64,000 nucleotides of DNA from Lewinellaceae bacterium (GTDB lineage Bacteria > Bacteroidota > Bacteroidia > Chitinophagales > Saprospiraceae). Positions 9,918-18,744 of this stretch are shown piece by piece (the stretch's first letter is position 1; every line of letters starts with the position of its first letter). The notes below the pieces were generated by a model that was given only the letters and a program-made list of their open reading frames with translations, ran no database searches and had not been told where the DNA came from. Position numbers and translations under genes: made by a program. The DNA is taken from NCBI GenBank assembly GCA_016710765.1, contig JADJUJ010000006.1, forward strand, positions 186,001 to 250,000, given 5' to 3'.

Positions 9918-9925
9918 CAAATGTA
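9918..9925 (-). promoter_or_regulatory. -7 promoter element for the first DAACS gene
   Basis: Minus-strand TACATTTG fits TAnnTTTG, 24 bases from the ATG at 9894. No clear -33 box. Confidence 0.4.
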
Positions 9926-9962
9926 GTGCTACCCCTGCACCCTGCTACCGGACATGCGGGAA

Positions 9963-11123
9963 TTATTTTTTAGGGTAATCATCCTGCAGTGTGCGTTCGT
10001 GTGGTTCACCCAGCAAGCCTACGCTTTTGGCAACAATCATTGACACCGTAGCGTCGCTGGTAACGTTGGCCACCGTACGGCACATGTCGAGTGGCCGGTC
10101 AACGGCAAAAATCAAGGCCAAGCCGGCTTCTGGAACCCCAATGGCGCCCAGTACAATGACCAGCATAACCATCCCTGCGCCCGGCACTGCTGCCGATCCA
10201 ATGGAAGCCAGGGTTGCAGTGAGCACAATACTGAGTTGGTTGCCAAATGTCAGCGTGATGCCCATCGCTTCGGCAATAAACACGGCTGCCACGGCCTGGT
10301 AAAGGGCTGTACCGTCCATGTTGATGGTGGCGCCAATGGGCAGCACAAAACTGCCGACCTCTTCGTCTACGCCCAGGTGTTCCTCCACACGTTCCATGGT
10401 CACGGGCAATGTTGCTGCACTGGAACTGGTGGAAAAGGCTACCAGCTGTGCTGGTGCAATGCCTTTCATGAAAAAGCCAAATGATTTGCCGGTAAAAACG
10501 CGAACCAGGGTTGGGTAGAATACGAATATCAGCAGGCCAAGGCCTAACAGAAAAAAATCCTTAACTGGTTTTGCTTTTTCTTCCGGGATCAAAATGAGGC
10601 CTACACCAAACAGTAGTACGAAAAAGATCACTTGCAGCATATTGCTGTTTTCACTGGCTGCTCGGAAGATGTTGTCGGGCACCATGTCTACCAGTGGCTG
10701 CAAAGGGCCTTTGTGCTTGGCCGCTTCGGCATCTGCTATTTTCGTGGAGGCATTGGCAGCAAAACCTTCCATCAGTTGGGCCCTCGTGGTTTCACTGAAT
10801 GCCTTGCCGGGTTGAATCGTATTCACAACCAACAATCCCAGGGTAACGGCAAAGGCCGTTGTCAGGATGTACAAACCCAAGGTGCGAAAACCCATTTTCG
10901 ACAATCGGGAAATGTCCTTCATGTCGGAAACCCCTTTTATCAAGGAGGCGATGATGAGCGGAACCGCAATTAATTTCAGCAAGTTGATGAAAATGGTACC
11001 AAAGGGCTTTACCCAATCAAGTACCAGTTGTTTGGCGTCAAATGAAACGGCGGCAAAACCGATGGCCACACCGAGTACCATGCCGCCCAAAATTTGCCAA
11101 TGCAGCGCAATGCGTTTAAACAT
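9963..11123 (-). CDS. DAACS-family symporter paralogue with 49-residue internal deletion
   Basis: Close paralogue of the adjacent gene (same N-terminus, AFSTSSSAATLPVTM hairpin, NMDGTALYQ, DRPLDMCRTVANVTSDA). It is 386 residues long, 45 shorter overall. Aligning the two by eye, residues after EEKAKPVKDFF jump straight to LLGLGLLIFVFYP. This omits the 49 residues that in the neighbour run from DGLNEVIMKM to the middle of the next membrane segment, including KTAPVGVFALMA. The loss is exactly in frame (147 bases) and sits at a T-rich run near 10550. Removing about one and a half membrane helices from the scaffold would be expected to abolish transport. It may be a decaying copy, or a repeat-mediated assembly deletion between the two paralogues. 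Confidence 0.8.
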   Translation of the reverse strand: MFKRIALHWQILGGMVLGVAIGFAAVSFDAKQLVLDWVKPFGTIFINLLKLIAVPLIIASLIKGVSDMKDISRLSKMGFRTLGLYILTTAFAVTLGLLVVNTIQPGKAFSETTRAQLMEGFAANASTKIADAEAAKHKGPLQPLVDMVPDNIFRAASENSNMLQVIFFVLLFGVGLILIPEEKAKPVKDFFLLGLGLLIFVFYPTLVRVFTGKSFGFFMKGIAPAQLVAFSTSSSAATLPVTMERVEEHLGVDEEVGSFVLPIGATINMDGTALYQAVAAVFIAEAMGITLTFGNQLSIVLTATLASIGSAAVPGAGMVMLVIVLGAIGVPEAGLALIFAVDRPLDMCRTVANVTSDATVSMIVAKSVGLLGEPHERTLQDDYPKK

Positions 11124-11146
11124 AATAGTTTTGGATAGTTTGATGG

Positions 11147-11154
11147 CAAAAATA
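11147..11154 (-). promoter_or_regulatory. -7 promoter element for the second DAACS gene
   Basis: Minus-strand TATTTTTG fits TAnnTTTG, 23 bases upstream of the ATG at 11123, the same distance as for the paralogue (9918-9925). Confidence 0.4.
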
Positions 11155-11299
11155 GCCGCCTTCCGGAGAAATCGTGTTTATTTGCGGTGTTTTATGATAA
11201 ATCCAAAATGGTCATCGCCCTAAATCTGCGAATTTCGAGTTCATCAAATCCGGGATGGTAACGAAACCAGCGTATACGTTCAATTTTATTCAGTATTGT

Positions 11300-13728
11300 A
11301 TGAAAACCACCTTGTACTTGTTTGTAGGGCTTTTATTGGCCCTAACACCACGCGATTTTTACGCCCAAGACACTCCTCCTGGCGATAAGTCGGAAAAAGC
11401 AGAGGAAAAAAAGAGGATAAACCCAAGGAGAAAAAATACGAAGACATCATCACCAAGGAGGCTGTGTCCGACACCGGGCTGTTTACCGTCCACCAGGTAG
11501 GTTCGAAGTATTATTTCGAAATCGCTAAAACCACGCTGAATCGGGAGATTCTGGTGGTCAGTCGTGTTTCGGGTTATGTCAAAAACCTGAGTTTTGGCGG
11601 AGCCGGTATGGAAACCCGTCCGGAGCAGGTTATCCGCTGGCAGTTGTTTGGCGATAAGGTGTTGTTGCGCTCCGTGTCGTACAACAGCGTAGCCAGCGAA
11701 GAACTTCCGGTATACCATTCTGTGCGCAACAACAATTTTGAGCCCATCATCATGAGTTTTGATCTGGCGGCCTATACGCCCGATTCTTCGGCAGTGGTTT
11801 TTGAGGTAAGCGCGCTGTTTACTTCAGATGTACCGATGATCGGCCCGCTTGATGATGATCAAAAAAAGAACTTTGGCATTGGAAGTCTGGATGGCAAAAG
11901 AAGCATAATTGTTTCCACCAAAGCATTTCCAGGAAATGTTGAAGTGAGGCATATCCTGACCTTCAGCGGCACCAAACTGCCCGATAATGCGGTCACCAAT
12001 ACGCTTTCTGTAGAAATGAACCAGTCGTTTATCCTGCTGCCAGAGAAGCCTATGGTGCCGCGGCTCAACGACGAGCGGGTAGGGTACTTTTCCATCCGAC
12101 AAACAGATTACGGCTCTCCAGCCCAAAAAGCAGATCAAAAAACGTACATCACCCGTTGGCGACTGGTGCCCAAAGACCCCGTTGCCTACGCGCGGGGGGA
12201 GTTGGTTGAGCCCATCAAGCCTATTGTTTATTATGTAGATCCCGCTACACCAGCACAATGGCGCCCATTTATAAAGAAGGGAATCGAAGATTGGCAAGTG
12301 GCCTTTGAAGCAGCAGGGTTTAAAAATGCCATTCTGGCCAAAGACCCCCCCACAAAAGAAGAGGACCCTGATTGGAGCCCCGAGGATGTGCGGTACTCCG
12401 TGGTGCGCTACATCACTACCGATATTCAGAACGCTGTAGGGCCGCATGTCCATGATCCACGTACGGGTGAAATTCTGGAAAGCGATATATTATGGTATCA
12501 TAACGTGATGAACCTGCTGCGGAATTGGTATTTCATTCAAACGGCAGGGTACAACCCGGCGGCACAGCGACCCAAGTTCGATGATGCGCTGATGGGCGAA
12601 CTGATCCGCTTTGTCGCCGCACACGAGGTTGGACATACCCTGGGACTGCCCCACAACATGGGCGCCAGCAGCGCTTATCCGGTGGATTCCCTTCGATCAC
12701 CTACGTTTACGCGCAGTATGGGAACTGCCCCTTCTATTATGGATTATGCGCGATTCAATTACATCGCACAACCAGGTGACGGACCCGTCAACATGATGCC
12801 GGGTATCGGTATTTACGATAAGTGGGCGATTGATTACGGCTACCGATATTACCCAGACATCACTACGTCAGCGGCCGAGAAGCAAATCCTGCACGAGGCC
12901 GTCAACAAGCATGCCGGTAACCCGTTGTACCGATACGGTCCGCAACGGGGCAATCCCTTTGATCCAGGTTCTCAAACCGAAGACCTGGGCGACGACAGCA
13001 TGCGCGCCAGTGAGTTGGGCATCCAAAACCTGAAAAGGATTGTGCAAAATCTCCTCCAATGGTCGAAGGTTCCAGGAGAAGACTACGACGAGCTGAGTGA
13101 ACTCTACGGACAGGTGCTGGGGCAATTCAACCGTTACATCGGACATGTTACCACCAACATTGGAGGTGTGACCGAATGGCGCAAAACCAATGATCAGGAA
13201 GGCGTGATTTTTGAGCCTGTTCCTGTGGAAAAACAGCGTCGGGCGTTGGCGTTTATCAATCAGCAAGTATTTCAAACGCCAGACTGGCTCATAGTGCCTG
13301 CTATTGCACAGCGTATACAGGCCTCGGGTAGTATGGATCAAATTTCCAAGTTACAGAAAGGCGCTTTGGATCGGGTTTTTGCAGCCGACCGCCTTACCCG
13401 AATGATCGAAGCCGAATCCACCCTGGGCAGCAAGGCTTTCTCCTTGGAGGAACTCTTTCAGCGTGTTCAGGATGAAATTCTGCGGGAGCCCACCGCCCGG
13501 AAATCCTCCGACCCTTATCGCCGCAGGCTGCAAAAGGCATATGTCGACAAACTGCTGGCGCTGTGGAAGGATGAATCGGTGCCCCAGGATGCCAGTGCCC
13601 TGGCATACGCATATTTGAAAAAGGCCCAGATCCATTTAGGAAAAGGGTCGGCCGTACCCGATGCCGTCAGCCGCAGCCATTATCAGGAACTAAACCATTC
13701 AATTAGTGCAGCCATGAAAACGGAATAG
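11300..13728 (+). CDS. secreted zinc-dependent metalloprotease (DUF5117/DUF4953 type), frameshift after signal peptide
   Basis: Large gluzincin/metzincin-like protease of a family common in Bacteroidota. The start is the ATG at 11300, giving a signal peptide (MKTTLYLFVGLLLALTP, cleavage near FYAQ) in one frame. The body is in the -1 frame from about 11412. The break is an A7 run in GAGGAAAAAAAGAGG. Reading on in the other frame gives DKPKEKKYEDIITKEAVSD, which joins GLFTVHQVGSKYYFEI. The zinc site HEVGHTLGLPH begins at 12622 and has the extended HExxHxxGxxH form. The Met-turn-like SIMDYARFNY follows about 35 residues later. About 800 residues in all, and substrate unknown. The A AAA AAG sequence is also a classical -1 slippery site, so recoding cannot be excluded. 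Confidence 0.82.
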
Positions 13729-13800
13729 CGGGGTTTTGCAACAATGTTTCATTTTCTCGCCGAATTCTTATTTTTTTTATTTTTTTAGTCTGCAAACTTT

Positions 13801-13808
13801 TACCTTTG
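13801..13808 (+). promoter_or_regulatory. -7 promoter element for the SurA/PpiD-like gene
   Basis: TACCTTTG, exact TAnnTTTG match, 68 bases upstream of the ATG at 13876 and preceded by a T-rich tract. Confidence 0.5.
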
Positions 13809-13875
13809 CGGTTGCTTTTTTGGAAGCATGCAAAGTTTTTTTATAAAAAATTGATTTACAAACAATTACGCTACA

Positions 13876-15990
13876 ATGGCAATAATCGGAACGATACGTA
13901 AGAACGGGTGGATCCTGATCGTAATGATGGCTCTGGCTTTAGGAGGCTTCATCTTGATGGACGTTGTGTCCAACAGTCAGCGCTACAGTGCTGCTGATTT
14001 GAACACCCTGGGTAAGGTAAATGGCGAACAGGTCAAACGCGATGAGTTCGATACGTACGAAAAATTGGTTTACTCCAATACCAAAAGCAATCCTTATCAA
14101 ATCCGCACACAGGTTTGGAACTATTTTGTAGAAAAGGCCCTTGTGAGCCAGGAAGCAGAGGAACTCGGCCTGGGTGTTGGCTTGGATGAGTTGAAAGACC
14201 TCCAGTTTGGCAACAATTTGAGCCCGATCATGGCGGAGCGTTTCAAAGACCAGGCTGGTCAGGTGAATCGCGCGCAGTTGGCTAGCATCAAAGCAGCCAT
14301 CGAAGGCGGCCAGTTTACGGATCCAACCAACCGTGCCTATTGGGCCGTACAGGAAAAGGAAGTTATCAAAAAACGCATCGAGGATAAACTGATGTCTTTG
14401 GTGACAAAAGGCCTTTATACCCCGAAATGGGAAGCAGAAATGGCTTTCCGTGACAACAACTACCGCCTGGATGCCGCTTATGTGCGCATTCCATTTGATA
14501 AAGTGCCCGACAGCGAGGTGAAACTCACGGATGCCGACTACACTGCATTCCTGAAGAATCACCCCGGTATGTATGACCAAACCGAAGAAACCCGCGTGAT
14601 TGATTATGTCGCCATCGACGTGGTTCCAACACAGGGTGATACCAGCGAGTGCCGCGAAATGGTTGCAAAACTTATGGACGGCCTGCGCAATGCGGAGAAC
14701 GACTCCATTTATGCTGTATCCAACAATGGCGTATATGATGGTTCATACAAGGCAAAAGACGCACTGCCTCCTTCCATGGCGGACGATTTGTTGAGCCTTC
14801 CCCTCAATACAGTGGTTGGCCCGACGTTGACCAACGGCGTTTGGGTTGTAGCCAAAATAGAAGGCCGCATGGTAGTGCCCGACTCCGTACGTGCCCGCCA
14901 CATCCTGATCCAGGGTGCTAACCAGGCTTCTGAAAACAGGATTGACAGCCTGATGGGCCTGCTCAAATCCGGTGCTTACCGTTTCGACAGCCTGGCTGTT
15001 CAAAATAGCCAGGATGGTGGTTCTGCCCAAAAAGGTGGCGACCTCGGCTGGTTTGCAGCTGGTATGATGGTGCCTGAGTTCAACAACGTTTGTTTTTACC
15101 AGTCTGAAATTGGCAAGTACTACAAAGTTGCTACCCAGTTTGGCTGGCACCTGATTGAGGTAACCAATAAAAAATTCATGACCAATTCTACGGGTGTTAA
15201 GGCCGCTTATCTTTCCCAGCGCGTTGAGCCAAGCGCTAATACCCAAAGTATTGCAAAGGAAAAAGCCGAGCAGATTGCACAGCATGCCAAGACCATTGAC
15301 GATCTGCGCAAAATGGCTTCCGAACAAAACCTCGCCGTAGAAACAAGCCAGCCGCTGAAAGCCAATGACTTTTCTGTTGGTCAATTGGGTGCAGAGGAAA
15401 CTTCCCGGCAGATTGTCCGCTGGGTATTTGATGAGAAGACCAACGAAGGTGATGTGAGCAAAGAAGTATTTACCTATCGCGACGCTGCAGGTGGTTATTT
15501 CGATGCCCGTTACATTGTTGCTGTCGTGAAAGCGGTAGCTCCTAAAGGCGCCGCAACCATTGCTACGCTGAAGGCCAATCCTAAAGCCGATTCAGAGGTT
15601 AAAAATGCTAAAAAAGCAGAAATCATCATCGGAAAACTCCAAAACCCCAACGACTTTCCAGCGCTTGCTGAGAAGTATCAGGTTAATGTTGATACCGCCC
15701 GCGGTCTTTCTATGCTGCAGACATTCCTCCAGAATGGTGGCAGCGAGCCCATTGTAATAGGCACACTCTTTGGAATGGCGAAAGATCAGGTTACGAAACC
15801 TATCGCTGGTACTTCAGGTGTGTATGTAGCCAAGGCAATCACAGAACAAAGTAAGCCAGGCCTTCCTGCCGACCTTACCCTGTTCCGCAAGCAGGTAACT
15901 TCCTCCGCTTCCACCGGTATTCGGATGGGACTGCTTACTTCCATGAAAAAAGCAGCAGAGGTTGACGACAACCGTAGCCGTTTCTTCTAG
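13876..15990 (+). CDS. SurA/PpiD-like peptidyl-prolyl cis-trans isomerase
   Basis: Membrane-anchored periplasmic foldase, 704 residues, probably helping outer-membrane and secreted proteins fold. The N-terminus has a short cytoplasmic stretch and one membrane helix (ILIVMMALALGGFILMDVV), the PpiD topology. A SurA_N-like helical domain follows (LGKVNGEQVKRDEFDTYEK). A parvulin rotamase domain sits near residues 335-435 (VRARHILIQGAN, then GGDLGWFAAGMMVPEFNN and QFGWHLIEV). A second, weaker parvulin-like region seems to lie in the C-terminal third (KPIAGTSGVYVAKAI). The frame is intact. It stands alone between a TAnnTTTG promoter and a long hairpin terminator. It fits well in a segment rich in T9SS and outer-membrane genes. 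Confidence 0.9.
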   Translation: MAIIGTIRKNGWILIVMMALALGGFILMDVVSNSQRYSAADLNTLGKVNGEQVKRDEFDTYEKLVYSNTKSNPYQIRTQVWNYFVEKALVSQEAEELGLGVGLDELKDLQFGNNLSPIMAERFKDQAGQVNRAQLASIKAAIEGGQFTDPTNRAYWAVQEKEVIKKRIEDKLMSLVTKGLYTPKWEAEMAFRDNNYRLDAAYVRIPFDKVPDSEVKLTDADYTAFLKNHPGMYDQTEETRVIDYVAIDVVPTQGDTSECREMVAKLMDGLRNAENDSIYAVSNNGVYDGSYKAKDALPPSMADDLLSLPLNTVVGPTLTNGVWVVAKIEGRMVVPDSVRARHILIQGANQASENRIDSLMGLLKSGAYRFDSLAVQNSQDGGSAQKGGDLGWFAAGMMVPEFNNVCFYQSEIGKYYKVATQFGWHLIEVTNKKFMTNSTGVKAAYLSQRVEPSANTQSIAKEKAEQIAQHAKTIDDLRKMASEQNLAVETSQPLKANDFSVGQLGAEETSRQIVRWVFDEKTNEGDVSKEVFTYRDAAGGYFDARYIVAVVKAVAPKGAATIATLKANPKADSEVKNAKKAEIIIGKLQNPNDFPALAEKYQVNVDTARGLSMLQTFLQNGGSEPIVIGTLFGMAKDQVTKPIAGTSGVYVAKAITEQSKPGLPADLTLFRKQVTSSASTGIRMGLLTSMKKAAEVDDNRSRFF

Positions 15991-16016
15991 TCCTTACGGG
16001 CTTAGCTTACCTTTTT

Positions 16017-16091
16017 CAGGGATACGAACAAATAACTTCCGCTTAGAAAAAGCGCCAAAAGAAGTTGTATGTTGGTATCCCTGTTTTTTTT
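16017..16091 (+). terminator. long hairpin with T8 tail after the PPIase gene
   Basis: CAGGGATAC at 16017 pairs with GTATCCCTG ending at 16083. Inside it AACTTC pairs with GAAGTT, and a CGCT/AGCG stem sits at the tip. TTTTTTTT follows. The stem is unusually long (about 24 pairs with bulges) for a simple terminator. It serves the plus-strand gene ending at 15990 and touches the end of the converging aldehyde dehydrogenase. Confidence 0.7.
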
Positions 16092-16094
16092 GTT

Positions 16095-17540
16095 TTAGAA
16101 GTACCGCAGGATGCCCTCCAGAATCCATCTGGATAATTTGGAGCCGTAGGGTGGCATGAACAACCGCGTGAAGGGGAATAGGGTGTTTTGGTAGGTAACA
16201 CCGCGTTGGTTGCTGAATTCAAGGAATCCAAACTCCCCGTGGCATTTGCCATGCCCGCTGTTGTTGACGCCCCCAAAGGGGAGATTGGGGTTGTAAAAAT
16301 GCACACCGCAGTCGTTCACAGAAACGCCACCGCTTCTGGTTTCCGACAGCACTTTCCTGATATTTTTCTTTTTCCCACTGAACAGGTACATGGCCAGCGG
16401 TCGTTCGCCAGCATTTACGATAGCAATGGCCTCCTCAAGGGTTTTAAAGGTTCGGATCGGCAAAATAGGGCCAAATATTTCTTCCTCCCAGATATTGGCA
16501 TCAGCAGGCACGTCGGTCAGCAGGGTAAGGTCAATGAGTCGTTGTGCGGCATCGGTATGGCCACCGAAGGACAGGGTGGCGCCTTTGGCCAGCGCATCGT
16601 CTTTGAGTGCCTGTATGCGGTCAAAGTGCCGATCGTTGATGATTCTGCAAAAATCGGTGTTGTGTGACCGTTGTTCCGAAGTTTCACCATACAATTGCTG
16701 GATCCAACGGCTCATTTCGGCTACCAGTTTGTCGGCCACCGATTCCTGCACCAGGATGTAATCGCTGGCAATACAGGTTTGTCCACCGTTCATGCCTTTG
16801 ATCCAGATGGCTCGGGAGGCGGCCAGGGAAAGATCTGCAGTCTCATCCACAATCACCGGACTTTTCCCACCCAGTTCAAGGGTTACAGACGTAAGATGCG
16901 CTGCGGCGGCCTTCATGACCACTTTACCGATCGATGGGCCACCCGTAAAAAAGATATGGTGGAAGGGCAACTGCAGCAATGCATTGGCCAGCGATGCATC
17001 GCCCTCCAGCAAAACAACTTCCTCCGGGGGGAAAATGGCCTCTACAATTTTTTTCATCACGGCAGCACTGGCAGGGGCATTCTCCGACGGCTTAAGAATG
17101 GCGCAGTTGCCGGCAGCAATGGCGGAAACCAGTGGAACGAAGGTCAGGTTTACTGGATAGTTCCAGGGAGAAAGGATCAAACAAACACCCTTGGGCTCGT
17201 ACCTGATTTCCGACCGCGTTCCGATCAATACCATCGGTGTACCAACCCTGCGGGGAGTCATCCACGACTCCAGGTTGCGTATGGTGTGCCGGATTTCAGA
17301 GTTTATCACCCCTATTTCGGAAATATCAACTTCTACCGGACTCTTTTTAAAATCGCTCCACAAGGCTTCTTTTATGGCCCCGCGCTGGTCCAGCATGGTA
17401 TCGTGCAAACGCCAGAGGTTGGCTATTCGTTGGCGGGCAGTGGTGGCTGCAACAACTTGCTGGTGCTGCATTTGCCGCTCAAACAAGGTTGCTATGTCTG
17501 TTGTAGTGGCGGCAGGTGTAAGAGGAGGGGAGACTGTCAT
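16095..17540 (-). CDS. class-3 type aldehyde dehydrogenase
   Basis: NAD(P)-dependent oxidation of aldehydes to carboxylates. At 481 residues it is the short class-3/coniferyl-aldehyde type, not the ~500-residue class 1. The key parts are all visible: SPWNYPVNL, the coenzyme loop FTGGPSIGKVVM, the general base in ELGGKSPV (about residue 220), the catalytic cysteine in GGQTCIASDYI (about residue 256), EEIFGPILPI and NLPFGGVNNSG. The C-terminal RWILEGILRYF is hydrophobic and may bring the enzyme to the membrane, as in other class-3 enzymes. Long-chain or aromatic aldehydes are plausible substrates, but the sequence does not decide. Confidence 0.92.
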   Translation of the reverse strand: MTVSPPLTPAATTTDIATLFERQMQHQQVVAATTARQRIANLWRLHDTMLDQRGAIKEALWSDFKKSPVEVDISEIGVINSEIRHTIRNLESWMTPRRVGTPMVLIGTRSEIRYEPKGVCLILSPWNYPVNLTFVPLVSAIAAGNCAILKPSENAPASAAVMKKIVEAIFPPEEVVLLEGDASLANALLQLPFHHIFFTGGPSIGKVVMKAAAAHLTSVTLELGGKSPVIVDETADLSLAASRAIWIKGMNGGQTCIASDYILVQESVADKLVAEMSRWIQQLYGETSEQRSHNTDFCRIINDRHFDRIQALKDDALAKGATLSFGGHTDAAQRLIDLTLLTDVPADANIWEEEIFGPILPIRTFKTLEEAIAIVNAGERPLAMYLFSGKKKNIRKVLSETRSGGVSVNDCGVHFYNPNLPFGGVNNSGHGKCHGEFGFLEFSNQRGVTYQNTLFPFTRLFMPPYGSKLSRWILEGILRYF

Positions 17541-17700
17541 TTTATATGAGTTATTTCTAATATTAAAAACTAATAATTCCTTTCTTGTTTTTATATTTGT
17601 AAAAAATTAAACAACAGTATAAAAGTAGGTGTTCGAAATAATAAATCGCAGGCAGCGTGCGTATATACTTTAGTCGTTAACCAATAAAACGCAAAGCATT

Positions 17701-18015
17701 ATGAAAGTAAATGTGCAATCGGTCCATTTCCATGCCGACGCAAAGTTGTTATCGTACATTGAGCGGAAGATGGACCGTCTTTCCAGAACCTTTGACCGCA
17801 TCGAAAGTGTTGATGTGATGTTGAAATTACAAGACAACGGTGGTAAAGTTCAGGAAAAAATCTCTGAAATCAAGTTACAGGTGCAGGGTGGTTGGCTTTT
17901 AGATAAAAAAACAGGCCGGTCTTTTGAAACGGCGCTGAATGCATCCATTGATACGTTGAAAAGGCAATTGGTTCGCCATAAGGAGAAGGTCAACACTTTT
18001 CGACGGGAAGCTTGA
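17701..18015 (+). CDS. hpf: ribosome hibernation-promoting factor (HPF/RaiA family), short form
   Basis: 104-residue short-form ribosome-associated factor, which binds the 30S decoding region and promotes dormancy or dimerisation of ribosomes. It has the N-terminal beta strand VNVQSVHFHADAKLLSYIE, the basic loop KMDRLSRTF, the strand VDVMLKLQDNGGKVQEK and the C-terminal helix with the basic end DTLKRQLVRHKEKV. No long-form C-terminal dimerisation domain is present. A possible promoter (TACTTTAG, just before 17675) and a strong terminator (18041-18079) make it a single-gene unit. Confidence 0.93.
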   Translation: MKVNVQSVHFHADAKLLSYIERKMDRLSRTFDRIESVDVMLKLQDNGGKVQEKISEIKLQVQGGWLLDKKTGRSFETALNASIDTLKRQLVRHKEKVNTFRREA

Positions 18016-18040
18016 TGAAATGAAAGCTTTTCTTTCCTAA

Positions 18041-18079
18041 AACAAGCCGTCGCAAGCCCTGCAGCGGCTTGTTTTTTTT
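18041..18079 (+). terminator. rho-independent terminator after hpf
   Basis: AACAAGCCG pairs with CGGCTTGTT around a 15-base loop, followed by an eight-T run. Confidence 0.88.
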
Positions 18080-18090
18080 ATTGCCATTTG

Positions 18091-18220
18091 GGCTTTTGCC
18101 ATTGGGTGTTGGTTCTTTTGCTTCGATCCTGGTTTTATTTCCGACACGTTGCTTAATGCAGGTTAAATGGCGAAAATGATCCGTTTTTGGCCCCGCGGGA
18201 AAATCCCCAACAAACCCTTA
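18091..18220. repeat. dispersed non-coding repeat, related to elements at 46 kb
   Basis: Two blocks match the intergenic elements at 46.1-46.5 kb. The block at 18091-18132 has GCCATTGGGTGTTGGTTCTT and TTGCTTCGAT, matching the reverse complement of 46431-46477. The block at 18181-18220 has CCGTTTTTGGCCCC, then GGGAAAATCCCCAACA, matching 46211-46244. No ORF is evident. It fills most of the gap between hpf and the next gene. Confidence 0.55.
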
Positions 18221-18282
18221 TGTTTTTGTTAACGTTTTTATCCATACGTTTCCCGTAGCGCTTGCGTACATTCGCATGTGTT

Positions 18283-18636
18283 ATGACTAAAATAGGTGTA
18301 TTTCAACGTGCTTGGGCCTTGGCCTTTATGCTTGCGCTGGGTTTCTTCCTGGTAGCACAGCAGCTGCACAAGTACGAAATGCACCCTCATAACGGTAATG
18401 CGCCGGCCTGCTCTGCAGCCCACGATGGTAAGGGTACGCATATCCACGATCAACGTTATGGCGCTGATGATTGTGCCCTTTGCGCTTTTTGCCTGCGCGC
18501 TAATGCGGTACCACAAATGCCGCAACTTATTGTGCCGCTGGGAGCCATTGCCGATCGTCCTTTCTGCTCGCCAGTTGATCCCTGCGTGAAAACGGCTTGT
18601 GATTCTATTTACCAGCGAGGGCCCCCCGTGCTCTAG
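18283..18636 (+). CDS. small His/Cys-rich membrane-anchored protein, first gene of a metal-uptake-type locus
   Basis: 117-residue protein. It starts at the ATG at 18283 (MTKIGVFQRAW) with one hydrophobic segment (LAFMLALGFFLVAQQ) that is either a signal peptide or an anchor. The remainder is rich in potential metal ligands: HKYEMHPHNG, HDGKGTHIHD, then DDCALCAFCL and two later cysteines. It resembles the DUF2946-like small proteins found before TonB receptors for zinc or copper, but I cannot assign the family firmly. It lies 108 bases upstream of the receptor. A role in sensing or handing over a metal is an inference from composition and position. Confidence 0.6.
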   Translation: MTKIGVFQRAWALAFMLALGFFLVAQQLHKYEMHPHNGNAPACSAAHDGKGTHIHDQRYGADDCALCAFCLRANAVPQMPQLIVPLGAIADRPFCSPVDPCVKTACDSIYQRGPPVL

Positions 18637-18744
18637 TATCTCGACAGCAAGTATTGCTTCGCTGGCGCAAATGCCAGCCCTTCTTCCGGGCACACTTATC
18701 TCCCCCCCGGGATTTTTTTTCATTTTTTTGATTTGTGAGAATCT

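Noticed and set aside
16671..17549. 292-codon frame antisense to the aldehyde dehydrogenase
   Set aside because: Complement of conserved ALDH motifs. It is a codon-bias shadow.
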